DNA of 64,000 nucleotides from Phycisphaerales bacterium (lineage in GTDB: Bacteria; Planctomycetota; Phycisphaerae; Phycisphaerales; UBA1924): positions 1-64,000 of the forward strand of contig JADYYE010000075.1 in the NCBI GenBank assembly GCA_020853815.1, given 5' to 3'. A model generated the notes under the pieces. It did not search any database and was not told the origin of the DNA. It worked only from the letters and a program-made list of their open reading frames with translations. The position numbers were made by a program, and so were the translations under genes. Positions 9,216-19,013 of this stretch are shown piece after piece; position 1 is the stretch's first letter, and the number at the start of each line of letters is the position of its first letter.

Positions 9216-10841
9216 TCAGAAGGGCACGCCCGGGTCGCCGAAGGACTCGCGCTCGGGCCCGCCGCCGTCTCGGTGGTCGGAGATCGGGCCGGATTTCTTT
9301 CCGGGCGCGAAGGCGGAGGCGGGGGCTTGCTGCATGGTTTGGGGGATGTTGACGGGCGGCGGCTGGTAGGCGGGCGGAGAGTTGTGTCCGAGGCTCTTGA
9401 AGCGTGTGGTGTGGGAGTCCCAGAGGAGCTCGACGACGCCGGTCGGGCCGTTGCGCTGCTTGGCGATGATGATTTCGGCGACGCCGACCTTGTCGGGGTT
9501 GGCGTCTTGCCATTCGGGGTCGTCGATGTGGTAGTAGTCCTCGCGATGGAGGAGCATGATGACGTCGGCGTCCTGCTCGATGGAGCCGGATTCGCGGAGG
9601 TCGCTCATGCGCGGGCGGTTGCCGGTGCGCTGCTCGCTGGCGCGGTTGAGCTGGGAGAGGCAGATGACGGGGACATTGAGCTCGCGTGCGAGAGACTTGA
9701 TGCCGCGGCTGATGGCGGAGACCTCGACCTGTCGGCTTTCGCGCGCCGAGCCCGGCGCGGTGAGGAGCTGGAGGTAGTCGACGATGAGAACCTGAACGCC
9801 CTGCTGGGCGACCATGCGCCGGGCGCGGGCGCGAAGGTTGAGGACGGTGAGGCCGGGCGTGTCGTCGATGAACACGGGCGAGTCGCCGAGAACGCCGGCG
9901 AAGTGGAGCGCCTCGCGGAACTCGGCGTCGGAGAGCGTGCCCTCGCGGATTTTCTTGCTGTCGATGCCCGAGGCGGCGGAGAGCAAGCGCTGGGTGACGG
10001 CGGACTTGCTCATTTCCAGGCTGAAGACGCCGACACCGACGTTGGTTCGCTGGCGCGGAGCGATCTTGGCGGGGTGGCCGCCGAAGGCGATCTGCTCGGC
10101 GAGATTGAGGGCGAGTGCGGTCTTGCCCATCGAGGGTCGTGCGGCGAGGATGATCATCTCGCCTTTTTGCAGGCCGCTGAGGTAGCGGTCCATGTCGGGG
10201 AAGCCGGTGGAGATGCCGCTGATGCCCTTTCCCTCGGAGGCTTCGATGCGGTCGATCTCGATCTGCAAGAGGTCGGCGAGGGCCTGGGGGTCGCTGACCA
10301 TCGCCTCCTGCGCGATGTCGAAGACGGAGGTCTCGGCGCGATCGAGGACCTCGCGGGCGCCGTCGGGACCGAGATCGCCGGTGTGGTAGGCGTCGTAGAG
10401 GATCTGGCCCGCGGCGTCGATGAGCCGGCGGAGCTTGGCCTTCTCCGCGACGAGACGGGCGTAGTGGGGAGCGTTGATGGCGGCGGGCACGCTCTCGGCG
10501 AGTTGGACGAGGTAGTCGCCGCCGCCGATGGCGTCGAGCACGCCGCGGGTGTTGAGAAGGTCGGCGAGTTGGACCAGGTCGCCGGAGTGGTGGGCGTCGA
10601 AGACGTCGACGATGGCCTTGTAGATGTGGGTGTGCTTCTCGTCGTAGAAATCCTCGGGGCGGCGGACGATCGCGATCACGTCCGCGATGACCTGCGGATC
10701 GAGGATCATCGAGCCGAGCAGCGACATCTCCGCCTCCAGCGAGTGGGGCGGGAGGCGGTCGAAGAGCTTCTGGAGGGGCTCGATGAATCGAGGCTCGCGG
10801 CGGTCGCGGCTGGGGCGGGGTTGGTCGGCGTCGATCGGCAC
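9216..10841 (-). CDS. dnaB: Replicative DNA helicase DnaB
   Basis: Hexameric helicase that unwinds DNA at the replication fork. From a GTG at 10841 the protein has 541 residues. The N-terminal DnaB domain starts at PPHSLEAEMSLLGSMILDP (residues 31-49), followed by a linker and the RecA-like ATPase with Walker A ARPSMGKT (234-241), Walker B VLIVDYLQLL and the arginine-finger region RGIKSLARELNVPV. No intein is present. The C-terminal tail of about 50 residues (Pro- and Gly-rich) is longer than in E. coli. The frame is open to a TTG at 10916; no clear Shine-Dalgarno supports either start. Upstream is a block of dispersed repeats. Confidence 0.95.
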   Translation of the reverse strand: MPIDADQPRPSRDRREPRFIEPLQKLFDRLPPHSLEAEMSLLGSMILDPQVIADVIAIVRRPEDFYDEKHTHIYKAIVDVFDAHHSGDLVQLADLLNTRGVLDAIGGGDYLVQLAESVPAAINAPHYARLVAEKAKLRRLIDAAGQILYDAYHTGDLGPDGAREVLDRAETSVFDIAQEAMVSDPQALADLLQIEIDRIEASEGKGISGISTGFPDMDRYLSGLQKGEMIILAARPSMGKTALALNLAEQIAFGGHPAKIAPRQRTNVGVGVFSLEMSKSAVTQRLLSAASGIDSKKIREGTLSDAEFREALHFAGVLGDSPVFIDDTPGLTVLNLRARARRMVAQQGVQVLIVDYLQLLTAPGSARESRQVEVSAISRGIKSLARELNVPVICLSQLNRASEQRTGNRPRMSDLRESGSIEQDADVIMLLHREDYYHIDDPEWQDANPDKVGVAEIIIAKQRNGPTGVVELLWDSHTTRFKSLGHNSPPAYQPPPVNIPQTMQQAPASAFAPGKKSGPISDHRDGGGPERESFGDPGVPF

Positions 10842-10968
10842 GGGCAAAGGGTTGCAGGTCTGAACGGCAGCAGCAAGTCCCGGCTCGCTACGGACAAGAA
10901 AACCACGGAGAGTCAACGGGAATCAGGGGCTCGGAAGCTGATGCTGCGGGCGGGGACCGCCGGACCAC

Positions 10969-11077
10969 GCCAATGGAAATCGCCAAATGGCCAGATCGCC
11001 AGATGATGAGAGGACACAAACCGGCAGGGACCGCCGGGCCACCCAAGAGCACCGATGTCGCAAGGCCGACATCGGTG
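10969..11077. repeat. Composite 8-bp repeat and hairpin block (D2/C2)
   Basis: Positions 10975-11010 form a degenerate octamer array (atcgccaa, atggccag, atcgccag). Positions 11050-11077 are a perfect hairpin, CACCGATGTCG / CGACATCGGTG with loop CAAGGC. The same pair of motifs occurs inverted at 219-335. It sits between dnaB and rlmN, downstream of rlmN on the minus strand. Confidence 0.65.
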
Positions 11078-11100
11078 GCAGGCGTACCCGCGGCCTGGAA

Positions 11101-12234
11101 TCACGGGGATTTCGTGACGTCGACGAAGCGGCGCTTGCGGATGTGCTCGCTGCCGAGCTGGCCGCACGCGCCCATGAGGTCGCGGCCCTTGGTTCGGCGG
11201 CGCTTGACGAAGACGCCCTTTTCCGCCAGTTCGCCCATGAAGGCGTCGATCTCTGCGTCGGCGGGGGCCGGCCAGGGCGAGTTGCGGCGCGGGTTGTAGG
11301 GGATCAGGTTGATCACGCAGCGGGGCGAGGAGTTGCGCGACGTGGTGTTGATGTCGGCGACGAAGCGGGCGATTTCCGCGGCGTGTCCGGGGAGGTTGTT
11401 GACGCCCGGGATGAGGACGTATTCGAGGCAGAGCTTGCCCCCGCCGTAGACCGGCCAGGCCATGAGCGTGCGTTTGAGCGCTTCCATGGGCATGGCGCGG
11501 TTGATGGGCATGATCTGGGAGCGGACCTCGTCGTTGGGGGCATTGAGGGAGACAGCGAGGTTGAGGCGGTGCCAACCGGGCGTGTGGAGTTGCTCGCTGA
11601 GGCGAGCCAGGCCGTCGAGCCGCCCGACGGTGGAGACGGTGATCTTGCTGACGGGCATGTGGGCGCCGTTGTGATCGATGAGGACGGCGATGGCCTTGAT
11701 GACGTGGTCGATGTTATCGAGGGGCTCTCCCATTCCCATGAAGACGATGTTCTGAGGGCGATGGCCGAGGGCGTGCGTGGCGGCCCACCATTGCTGCACG
11801 ATCTCGGCGGGCGTGAGCGAGCGGATGAGGCCCATCTGGGCGGTCTCGCAGAACGTGCAGCCCATGGCGCAGCCGACCTGGCTTGAGACGCAGAGGGTGT
11901 GGGTGGCGGAGCCGGTGCGTCCGATCATGGGGATCAGGACGGACTCGGTGGCGAGGGACTTGGCCGCCATGCGCTCAGCCAGCGGCGAGTCGCCCGCGGG
12001 GACGTGCTGGACAAACTTGAGGACCTTGCCCTCGAAGGAATCTTCGGACAGCACGGCCTGAACGGTGGCGGGCGGGGCGAGGAAGTCGGCGATTTCCCCG
12101 GTGCGAAAGAGGTTTTTATAGGCGGATTCGGCGCGTGGATGCGTGACGCCGAGCTCGCGTCGCGCGAAAGGGACGAACTGATCGAACGTCATCCCGAGGG
12201 GGTGATTTCGTAAAGTCGCATCGGTTTGAGGCAT
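11101..12234 (-). CDS. rlmN: 23S rRNA (adenine2503-C2)/tRNA methyltransferase RlmN
   Basis: Radical SAM enzyme that methylates C2 of A2503 in 23S rRNA (and A37 of some tRNAs) through a methyl-cysteine intermediate. The 377-residue protein has the CAMGCTFC iron-sulfur motif (Cys122, Cys126, Cys129), the SAM-binding FMGMGEPLDN and the C-terminal GACGQL, whose Cys is the methyl carrier of the family. It is not a Cfr resistance enzyme on general sequence style, but the two are close relatives. ATG 12234 is supported by TAGTAT ending 8 nt upstream, a probable leaderless promoter. Divergent from the prepilin gene. Confidence 0.93.
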   Translation of the reverse strand: MPQTDATLRNHPLGMTFDQFVPFARRELGVTHPRAESAYKNLFRTGEIADFLAPPATVQAVLSEDSFEGKVLKFVQHVPAGDSPLAERMAAKSLATESVLIPMIGRTGSATHTLCVSSQVGCAMGCTFCETAQMGLIRSLTPAEIVQQWWAATHALGHRPQNIVFMGMGEPLDNIDHVIKAIAVLIDHNGAHMPVSKITVSTVGRLDGLARLSEQLHTPGWHRLNLAVSLNAPNDEVRSQIMPINRAMPMEALKRTLMAWPVYGGGKLCLEYVLIPGVNNLPGHAAEIARFVADINTTSRNSSPRCVINLIPYNPRRNSPWPAPADAEIDAFMGELAEKGVFVKRRRTKGRDLMGACGQLGSEHIRKRRFVDVTKSP

Positions 12235-12242
12235 CCGCCTGA

Positions 12243-12248
12243 ATACTA
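12243..12248 (-). promoter_or_regulatory. Candidate -10 box for leaderless rlmN
   Basis: Read on the minus strand, TAGTAT ends 8 nt before the rlmN ATG, without a Shine-Dalgarno sequence. No good -35 box is visible at 17 bp spacing. Confidence 0.4.
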
Positions 12249-12277
12249 GGGGCAAGGGCCGCCGGCGGACGATTTGG

Positions 12278-12306
12278 TTGGTGTGCTGGATCGAAGTCCC
12301 TATACT
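12278..12306 (+). promoter_or_regulatory. Sigma-70-type promoter for the prepilin gene
   Basis: TTGGTG (12278-12283) and TATACT (12301-12306) are separated by 17 bp. The ATG at 12370 follows about 57 nt after the expected start site and has a GGAGG ribosome site. Confidence 0.55.
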
Positions 12307-12369
12307 GGTGGTGGTCCATTCTGGGCCCGCCCGCGGTGCTCGTGCCGGGTGGCGACGACGGAGGCCGAC

Positions 12370-13239
12370 ATGAAGCTGAGTGAAGGATATCGCCGGTCCG
12401 CGTTCACGCTGATCGAGCTATTGGTGGTGATCGCGATCATCGCGTTGTTGATCGGCATCCTGCTCCCGGCGCTGGGCAAGGCGCGGGCGGCGGGGCGCCA
12501 GGTGGCGTGCATGGCGAACATGCGTTCGATCACGCAGGCGGCGTACTCGTATGCCTCGACGAATCAGGACCGGATCTGGGCGCAGCGGAAGTTTTTCCGG
12601 GAGAAGGTGGGCAACAATTTATATGAAGCGGGCACGTTATACAAGTTCATGGACAACGCGCACGATGTGATGGCGTGCCCCGAAAACAAGCGACGAGGTA
12701 TCAACGCGGTTGGTTCGGCGGACGCGGATAGCCTCTTCGGGTCCAAGCTCAATTTCGACTACACGATGCCTTGGTGTGTGCAGGGCGCGCGGCTGGGGCT
12801 CGAGATTCGTACGGCGTACATCAAGGACGGGAAGGGCGCCCGTCCGATCTCGCTCCCGGCGGATCGCGCTCCGAGCCTTGTGATGATGAGGGGTCTTCCG
12901 ATCTTCGTGGAGGAGAGCACGGTCTGGTACAACGCGTCGGTGCGCGACGGCATGTGGGGCAACGACGATCAGGTCACGCCGCGCCACATGAAGGGCGGGC
13001 ATATCGGGTATCTCGACGGGTCGGTCGAGCATTTCAAGGCGCCCAGCGACGGCGTGGAGGCGACCCAGAGCGCCGCGGACTTCGAGTGCAACGACCTGTA
13101 TGTCTCCACGAAGGGCGACTTCAACACGTGGATCAAGCTGTACCACCAGTACCATCAGGGGAAGTACGGCTGGATCAACGGGCCCGATACGCGAAATCAC
13201 AACAAGGACTCGGATTGGGACATGCGACTGGAAGATTGA
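12370..13239 (+). CDS. Prepilin-type N-terminal cleavage/methylation domain protein
   Basis: A 289-residue pseudopilin-like protein. Residues 10-33 form the prepilin motif ([20 protein letters not shown]) with Glu at +5, then a helix ending LPALGKAR. The residue before the cleavage point is Ala rather than the usual Gly, which some prepilin peptidases accept. The C-terminal part carries the planctomycete pattern [17 protein letters not shown] (H-x-G-x9-DG-like block) typical of the large families of pilin-like proteins in this phylum. GGAGG precedes ATG 12370 and a promoter lies upstream. No secretion or pilus genes are adjacent, so its partners are elsewhere. Confidence 0.9.
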   Translation: MKLSEGYRRSAFTLIELLVVIAIIALLIGILLPALGKARAAGRQVACMANMRSITQAAYSYASTNQDRIWAQRKFFREKVGNNLYEAGTLYKFMDNAHDVMACPENKRRGINAVGSADADSLFGSKLNFDYTMPWCVQGARLGLEIRTAYIKDGKGARPISLPADRAPSLVMMRGLPIFVEESTVWYNASVRDGMWGNDDQVTPRHMKGGHIGYLDGSVEHFKAPSDGVEATQSAADFECNDLYVSTKGDFNTWIKLYHQYHQGKYGWINGPDTRNHNKDSDWDMRLED

Positions 13240-13355
13240 TCGCGTGCGAGTCGTACGGAGGGCCACGATCGGGCTTCGCACTCGCCCGGACACGTCGCCC
13301 GCGTTGAACATTCGGCGCTCGGCTACCATCCGCATTCCCTCGGGAGGATGCGGTT

Positions 13356-14867
<1,512 letters not shown>

Positions 14868-14874
14868 GTGGTGC

Positions 14875-14911
14875 ATTGGGTGGCACGCCTCTCCGAGGCG
14901 TGCAGAGGTTG
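14875..14911 (+). repeat. Fragment of the 97-bp element forming a hairpin after asnS
   Basis: Matches the 5' part of A1 (ttggtggc...cgcctctccgaggcg) and ends with the cagaggtt piece of the terminal repeat, lacking the middle. The stem GCACGCCTC (14883-14891) / GAGGCGTGC (14895-14903) is perfect over 9 bp although the outer pairs differ from A1 (a C-G pair replaced by A-T). It lies 7 bp past the asnS stop, so it may double as a terminator. Confidence 0.7.
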
Positions 14912-15003
14912 GGAATCGCATTGCGAGCGGCCTTGACAACGTGAAGCTGGACTCTGGCGTTGGTGGACGGCAACTGTCGAAGCCACGCATTGGGAGGTCG
15001 CTG

Positions 15004-15159
15004 ATGGCGACGACTCGTAGGAAGGCGCCGAAGAAATCGATTGACGAACTGTTCCGCGACGGCCGCGAGATCGACAAGGCAGTGAAGCGGGCCGTGGCGC
15101 GCGCGATCGCGGAGAACGGCACGCGGAGGGCGAAGCGGAAGCGGGCGAAGGGGCGGTGA
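15004..15159 (+). CDS. Small basic hypothetical protein
   Basis: A 51-residue, strongly basic protein (MATTRRKAPKKS... ending RRAKRKRAKGR) with GGGAGG 7 nt before the ATG. The middle (SIDELFRDGREIDKAVKRAV) looks like one amphipathic helix. It has no membrane segment or cysteines. The basic tails suggest nucleic acid binding, but I recognise no family and cannot give a function. It stands alone between asnS and the broken transporter gene. Confidence 0.5.
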   Translation: MATTRRKAPKKSIDELFRDGREIDKAVKRAVARAIAENGTRRAKRKRAKGR

Positions 15160-15292
15160 GAGTCGCTCTTGCGAAGGGCCGGCGCCAATCGCAGCCTGAC
15201 CCGGACCTTCCTCGCCGACTCGTCAGGTCCGGCGTCCAAAGCCGTGGAATGGGATTGAAGGCACGCGAGCTAACAGCGCGGGGCGTACCTGC

Positions 15293-16864
15293 CTATTCCT
15301 CAATCGCCCGGTTCTTCGTCTCGCGGATCAGGATCGTGCCGACGGCCAGGGTCATCGCGGCGATCGTCATGGGATAGAGCAGGCCCACGAACATCGGGCC
15401 GCCCGCGAGGTCGGCGAGCGTGCCGCCCTGCCTTGCGAGCGATGAGGACGCGAGCCAGGTGGCGATGAAGGGGACGAGCCCGCCGAACACGCCGTTGCCG
15501 ATGTGATAGGGGAGCGACATCGAGGTGTAGCGGATGCGTGTGGGGAAGAGCTCGACGAGGAAGGCGGCGATCGGGCCGTAGACCATCGTGACGTAGAGCA
15601 CCTGGATGAAGATGAAGAGGCCGAGCAGGAGGCTTGACGCTCGTCCGGGCTTGATGCTGGTGGCGCTGGCGGTCTTGGCGTCGCTGCCGTCGAGTTTGCT
15701 CGTGATCGTGGTGGTGGTGAGGGCCCGCGTGCCGTCGGTGTAGGTCTTGGTTGATTTGTTGATGACGGTCTTCTGGTTCTTGGCGTCGTCGGTGGTGGTG
15801 GTGCTGGAGGTGAGGCCGGCGGCGGGTTCGGTGGCGGTCGCGACGACCTCGGTCTTGGCGGAGAGGTCGATGGCCCGGGCCATCGCGTGATAGATCGGCA
15901 GGTAGGTGAGAATTGCGAGCAGGCAGCCGGTCATCATGATGGGCTTGCGCCCGATGCGGTCGGAGAGCCCGCCGAAGACGATGAAGAACGGCGTAGCGAC
16001 GACGAGGGCGCAGGCGATGATGGTGTTGGCGGCGACCATGTCGACGCCGAGCGATTTCTGAAGGAATGTGAGGGCATAGAACTGGCCGGTGTACCAGACG
16101 ACGCCCTGGCCGGCGGTCGCGCCGAAGAGCGCGAGCAGGACCATCTTGAGATTGGCCCAGTTGCCGAAGGACTCGGCGAGCGGGTTCTTCGAGCTTTTGC
16201 CCTCGGCCTTCATCTTCTGGAAGAGCGGCGACTCGCGCAGCTTCATCCGCAGGATGTAGCTGAGCAGCACGAGCACGATCGAGAGGATGAACGGCACGCG
16301 CCAGCCCCACGATGCGAACTTGTCCTCGCCCATGCTGAGGCGGCAGCCGAGGATCACGCCGAGCGAAACGAACAGGCCGAGCGTCGCGGTGGTCTGGATC
16401 CAGCTGGTGTAGTAGCCGCGGCGGTGGTCGGGCGCGTGCTCGGCGACATAGGTGGCGGCCCCGCCGTATTCCCCGCCGAGCGCGAGGCCCTGCAGGAGTC
16501 GGAGCAGGAGCACGATGATGGGCGCGAGGACGCCGATGGTGTCGTAGTCGGGGACCAGGCCGATGGCGAAGGTCGAGCCGCCCATGAGCAGGAGCGTGAC
16601 GAGGAAGGTGTACTTTCGCCCGATGATGTCGCCGAGGCGGCCGAAGAAGATGGCTCCGAAGGGGCGAACGACGAAGCCCGCGGCGAAGGTGGCGAGGGTC
16701 GAGAGGAAGGCGGCGGTGGGGTTGTCCTTGGGGAAGAACTGCGTGGCGATGATGGTGGCGAGCGAGCCGAAGATGTAGAAGTCGTACCACTCGATGAGCG
16801 TGCCGGCCGAGGACGCGCCGATGACGACGAAGAGGTTGTGCTTGGATTCGATCTAGTGGGACAT
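15293..16864 (-). pseudogene. MHS-family MFS transporter with in-frame amber at codon 4
   Basis: Codes for a metabolite:H+ symporter of the ProP/ShiA/KgtP type, 12 membrane helices. The full reading runs from ATG 16864 (GGAG 9 nt upstream) as MSH, then TAG (16855-16853), then IESKHNLFVVIGASSAG, TLIEWYDFYIFGSLA and FVVRPFGAIFFGRLGDIIGRK, all hallmark N-terminal MHS motifs. No ATG, GTG or TTG lies between the stop and Met94 (16585), which starts after the first two helices. A start at 16585 would give a 430-residue protein lacking helices 1-2. A Thr/Lys-rich loop of about 80 residues (TSSTTTTDDAKNQK...) interrupts the C-terminal half. Probably inactivated, unless TAG is read through or ATC initiates. 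Confidence 0.75.
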
Positions 16865-16918
16865 GCGGGGCTCCGGCGAAGGGAAGAGGATACCGGTTCT
16901 TAGCCAATCCAATCCGAC

Positions 16919-16947
16919 TTGACGGGATCACTGGTTTGGACTACGTT
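16919..16947 (+). promoter_or_regulatory. Promoter of the metallopeptidase-cyclase cassette
   Basis: TTGACG (16919-16924), a 17-bp spacer and TACGTT (16942-16947) fit a sigma-70 promoter. The box ends 6 nt before ATG 16954, so transcription would begin at the start codon (leaderless). Confidence 0.6.
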
Positions 16948-16953
16948 TGGGGC

Positions 16954-17478
16954 ATGAGAAAGTCGGATGTCCAGTACGCGCAGGCAAAGGATCACCCGTG
17001 CAATCTGACCAAGGCGCAGATTGACGAGTATGCCGCGAAGTGCGCCCAGGTGTTGGACTTCAAGCGGAGAGACGATCTCGTGGCCTTGACCGAGCGGCTC
17101 GGTGGTCGCATTCGCTACGTTGATCTGCTAGACGCAAATCTGGATGGGGACACGATCTGGATCCACGGGCCGAGCGATTTCGATATCGAGTTGTCGTCCA
17201 TTTCCAGCCCACTTCGAGATCGCTTCACGATCGCACACGAGTTGGGGCACTACTTGCTCCACTCTGGTCAAGGAGAGCGCCCTCTGGTGGCTGCCCGCCA
17301 TGGCTCTGACAGGGCGGAGTGGGAAGCCAACTGGTTCGCAGCGGGATTCCTCATGCCTGAAATAGAGTTTCGAGAGGAATTTCGGAAGACTAGAAGCCGT
17401 GCAGTACTTGGAGCCAAGTTTGGAGTCTCCGAAGCTGCAGCTACCGTTCGTGCAAAGGTGTTGGGGCTTGGTGCGTGA
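16954..17478 (+). CDS. ImmA/IrrE family zinc metallopeptidase
   Basis: A 174-residue protein with the HELGHYLLH zinc motif (His95, Glu96, His99) and the downstream ligand block EWEANWFAAGFLMP (Glu124 likely third ligand), followed by FGVSEAAATVRAKVLGL, the usual helical end of the family. ImmA cleaves phage-type repressors and IrrE/DdrO-type proteases cleave regulators after DNA damage; this copy has no fused helix-turn-helix. It overlaps the next gene by 4 bp (GTGA), so the two are translationally coupled. The base composition is lower in GC than neighbours, a sign of acquisition. Its substrate is not evident: no repressor gene is adjacent. Confidence 0.88.
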   Translation: MRKSDVQYAQAKDHPCNLTKAQIDEYAAKCAQVLDFKRRDDLVALTERLGGRIRYVDLLDANLDGDTIWIHGPSDFDIELSSISSPLRDRFTIAHELGHYLLHSGQGERPLVAARHGSDRAEWEANWFAAGFLMPEIEFREEFRKTRSRAVLGAKFGVSEAAATVRAKVLGLGA

Positions 17479-18443
17479 GAATCCCGGTAAAGCACAAATT
17501 TAGGTACAGACTCTTTGCGAGCGCGGACATCGTCGGATCGACCGCGTTTAAGGTGTCCATGGCCAATGAAAAGCAGCGGTGGGCACATGTCTTCAGCGCG
17601 TTCTTTCGGGATTTTCCCGCTTCATTGCGTGCGTGCTTTGAAGAACTCCCTGGAGAAATTCGAGCGGGATTTCGCAAACCGCCTGGGTGCTTGCGTGTGT
17701 GGAAGTTCGTTGGCGACGAAATCCTGTTCGAGATCGAACTTGAGAATCATGTGCATGCTGTGTGTCACGCGATCGCGTTCAAGAAAGCACTGCACGAATA
17801 CTCAAATGAGCTTTCGACCAAACATAAGGGCAAGCTGGGACTGAAGGGCACGATATGGGGTGCGGGCTTTCCAGTCGCAAATGTTGAAGTGTCCACGCCT
17901 CGAGAATCATCGCGAGTGCAAGCACGCGACTTCCTTGGTCCGTCCGTTGACCTGGGTTTTCGATTGGCTTCAATGGCCGATCTTCGCAGAATCCCCGTTT
18001 CGGCGGACATTGCATACTTCCTCGCCAAAGCGATCATTGGGCAGCCCAATCTCGAGAAACAAATCATGCTGCTTGCAAGTGAGCCAAGGGCATTGAAGGG
18101 GGTCGCCGGGGGCACGCCATATCCGATGCTGTGGATTGATCGGCTTGATGGAATCCAAACTGCAGAGGACAAGCTGTTGAATCGTGAGTGGACGCCGAAC
18201 AACTCGAATATGTGCGAGTACCTCACAGAACTGTTTGGCAACCATGCCTCTGGCGTCGTGCGGCCTTTCATCGAGGCGGATGAATCTGCGGAATTCAATC
18301 AAGTGCCGCAGGAGATCAGGCGACAGCGAGAAGATCTGGTTACAGAAGACAGGGATCTGACGCCGCGCTCGAAAGCGCCAAAGGCACGAGGACAAGCGAT
18401 CAATCCGAAGTTGCCAACGAACGCTCCTGTGCGCGGTGTCTGA
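17475..18443 (+). CDS. Class III nucleotidyl cyclase-like protein
   Basis: A 322-residue protein from a GTG that overlaps the metallopeptidase stop. The order of motifs follows class III adenylate/guanylate cyclases: FASADIVGST (Asp18, first metal Asp), WKFVGDEILFEIE (Asp81, second metal Asp), KGTIWGAGFPVANVEV (125-139), and DFLGPSVDLGFRLASMAD (152-169), where Asp159 stands at the usual catalytic Asn while Arg163 is kept. VSADIAYFL closes the domain. The remaining 130 residues, with no obvious membrane helix, are not recognised. It could make a cyclic nucleotide (purine or pyrimidine) sensed by a partner not seen here. GC is visibly lower than in flanking genes. Family placement is by motif reading. 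Confidence 0.7.
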   Translation: MRIPVKHKFRYRLFASADIVGSTAFKVSMANEKQRWAHVFSAFFRDFPASLRACFEELPGEIRAGFRKPPGCLRVWKFVGDEILFEIELENHVHAVCHAIAFKKALHEYSNELSTKHKGKLGLKGTIWGAGFPVANVEVSTPRESSRVQARDFLGPSVDLGFRLASMADLRRIPVSADIAYFLAKAIIGQPNLEKQIMLLASEPRALKGVAGGTPYPMLWIDRLDGIQTAEDKLLNREWTPNNSNMCEYLTELFGNHASGVVRPFIEADESAEFNQVPQEIRRQREDLVTEDRDLTPRSKAPKARGQAINPKLPTNAPVRGV

Positions 18444-18478
18444 GTTCGTGATCGTCGCCGCGTACCTACCCTCCGCCC

Positions 18479-18943
18479 ATGCCCAAGGGATCGATCGGCG
18501 TCGATATGTTCTTCGTGCTGCTGGCGATGCTCGCGGGCGTGGTGACGGCGTATCAGCCGGGCGTGAACGCGAAGTTCGCGGCCCACGCGGGCGCGAGCGC
18601 GTGGGGCGGATTCATCAACTTCGCCGTGGGCCTTGTCGCGATGACGATCGTGGTGCTGATCTTTCGGCCGGGGATACCGGAGTTCGCGAAGCTGGCGGCC
18701 GGGCCGTGGTGGATGTGGCTGGGCGGGTTGTGCGGTGCGTTCTTTGTGACGCTCGCGCTGATGCTGGTGCCGAAGATGGGCTCGGCGAGCTATCTGACGG
18801 CGATGGTCGCGGGGCAGCTCGTGGCGTCGCTGGTGATCGACCGGTTCGGGCACATGGGGCTGGAGATGCGGGCGATCACGCCCGGGCGTATCGCGGGGGT
18901 CCTGCTCGTGATCGTCGGGGTGATGATGGTGAGGAAGTTCTGA
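18479..18943 (+). CDS. DMT-type membrane protein, YdcZ/DUF606 family
   Basis: A 154-residue integral membrane protein with about five hydrophobic helices. The first helix FVLLAMLAGVVTAYQPGVNAKFA and the phrase GAFFVTLALMLVPKMGSA are typical of the small YdcZ-like transporters of the drug/metabolite superfamily, which act as dimers or as half-size permeases. ATG 18479 gives the usual length. It lies 35 bp after the cyclase gene, but its high-GC codon use matches the chromosome, not that gene, so it is probably not part of the cassette. The substrate is unknown. Confidence 0.8.
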   Translation: MPKGSIGVDMFFVLLAMLAGVVTAYQPGVNAKFAAHAGASAWGGFINFAVGLVAMTIVVLIFRPGIPEFAKLAAGPWWMWLGGLCGAFFVTLALMLVPKMGSASYLTAMVAGQLVASLVIDRFGHMGLEMRAITPGRIAGVLLVIVGVMMVRKF

Positions 18944-19013
18944 AGGGGTGGCCGGGTGCTCGAGCGGTCGGGTGGTCCTGTGAGCGGAGTCGGGGCAAGC
19001 GGAATCGAGTTGG

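Noticed and set aside
9216-10841. Possible intein in dnaB
   Set aside because: The ATPase domain is continuous from Walker A to the C-terminus at normal length, so there is no insertion.
13304-13329. TTGAAC ... TACCAT as a promoter for asnS
   Set aside because: The spacer is only 14 bp, too short for a standard sigma-70 promoter; not listed as a feature.
17475-18443. Considered as a phage repressor partner cleaved by the ImmA-like protease
   Set aside because: No helix-turn-helix is visible, and the motif order fits a cyclase fold much better.
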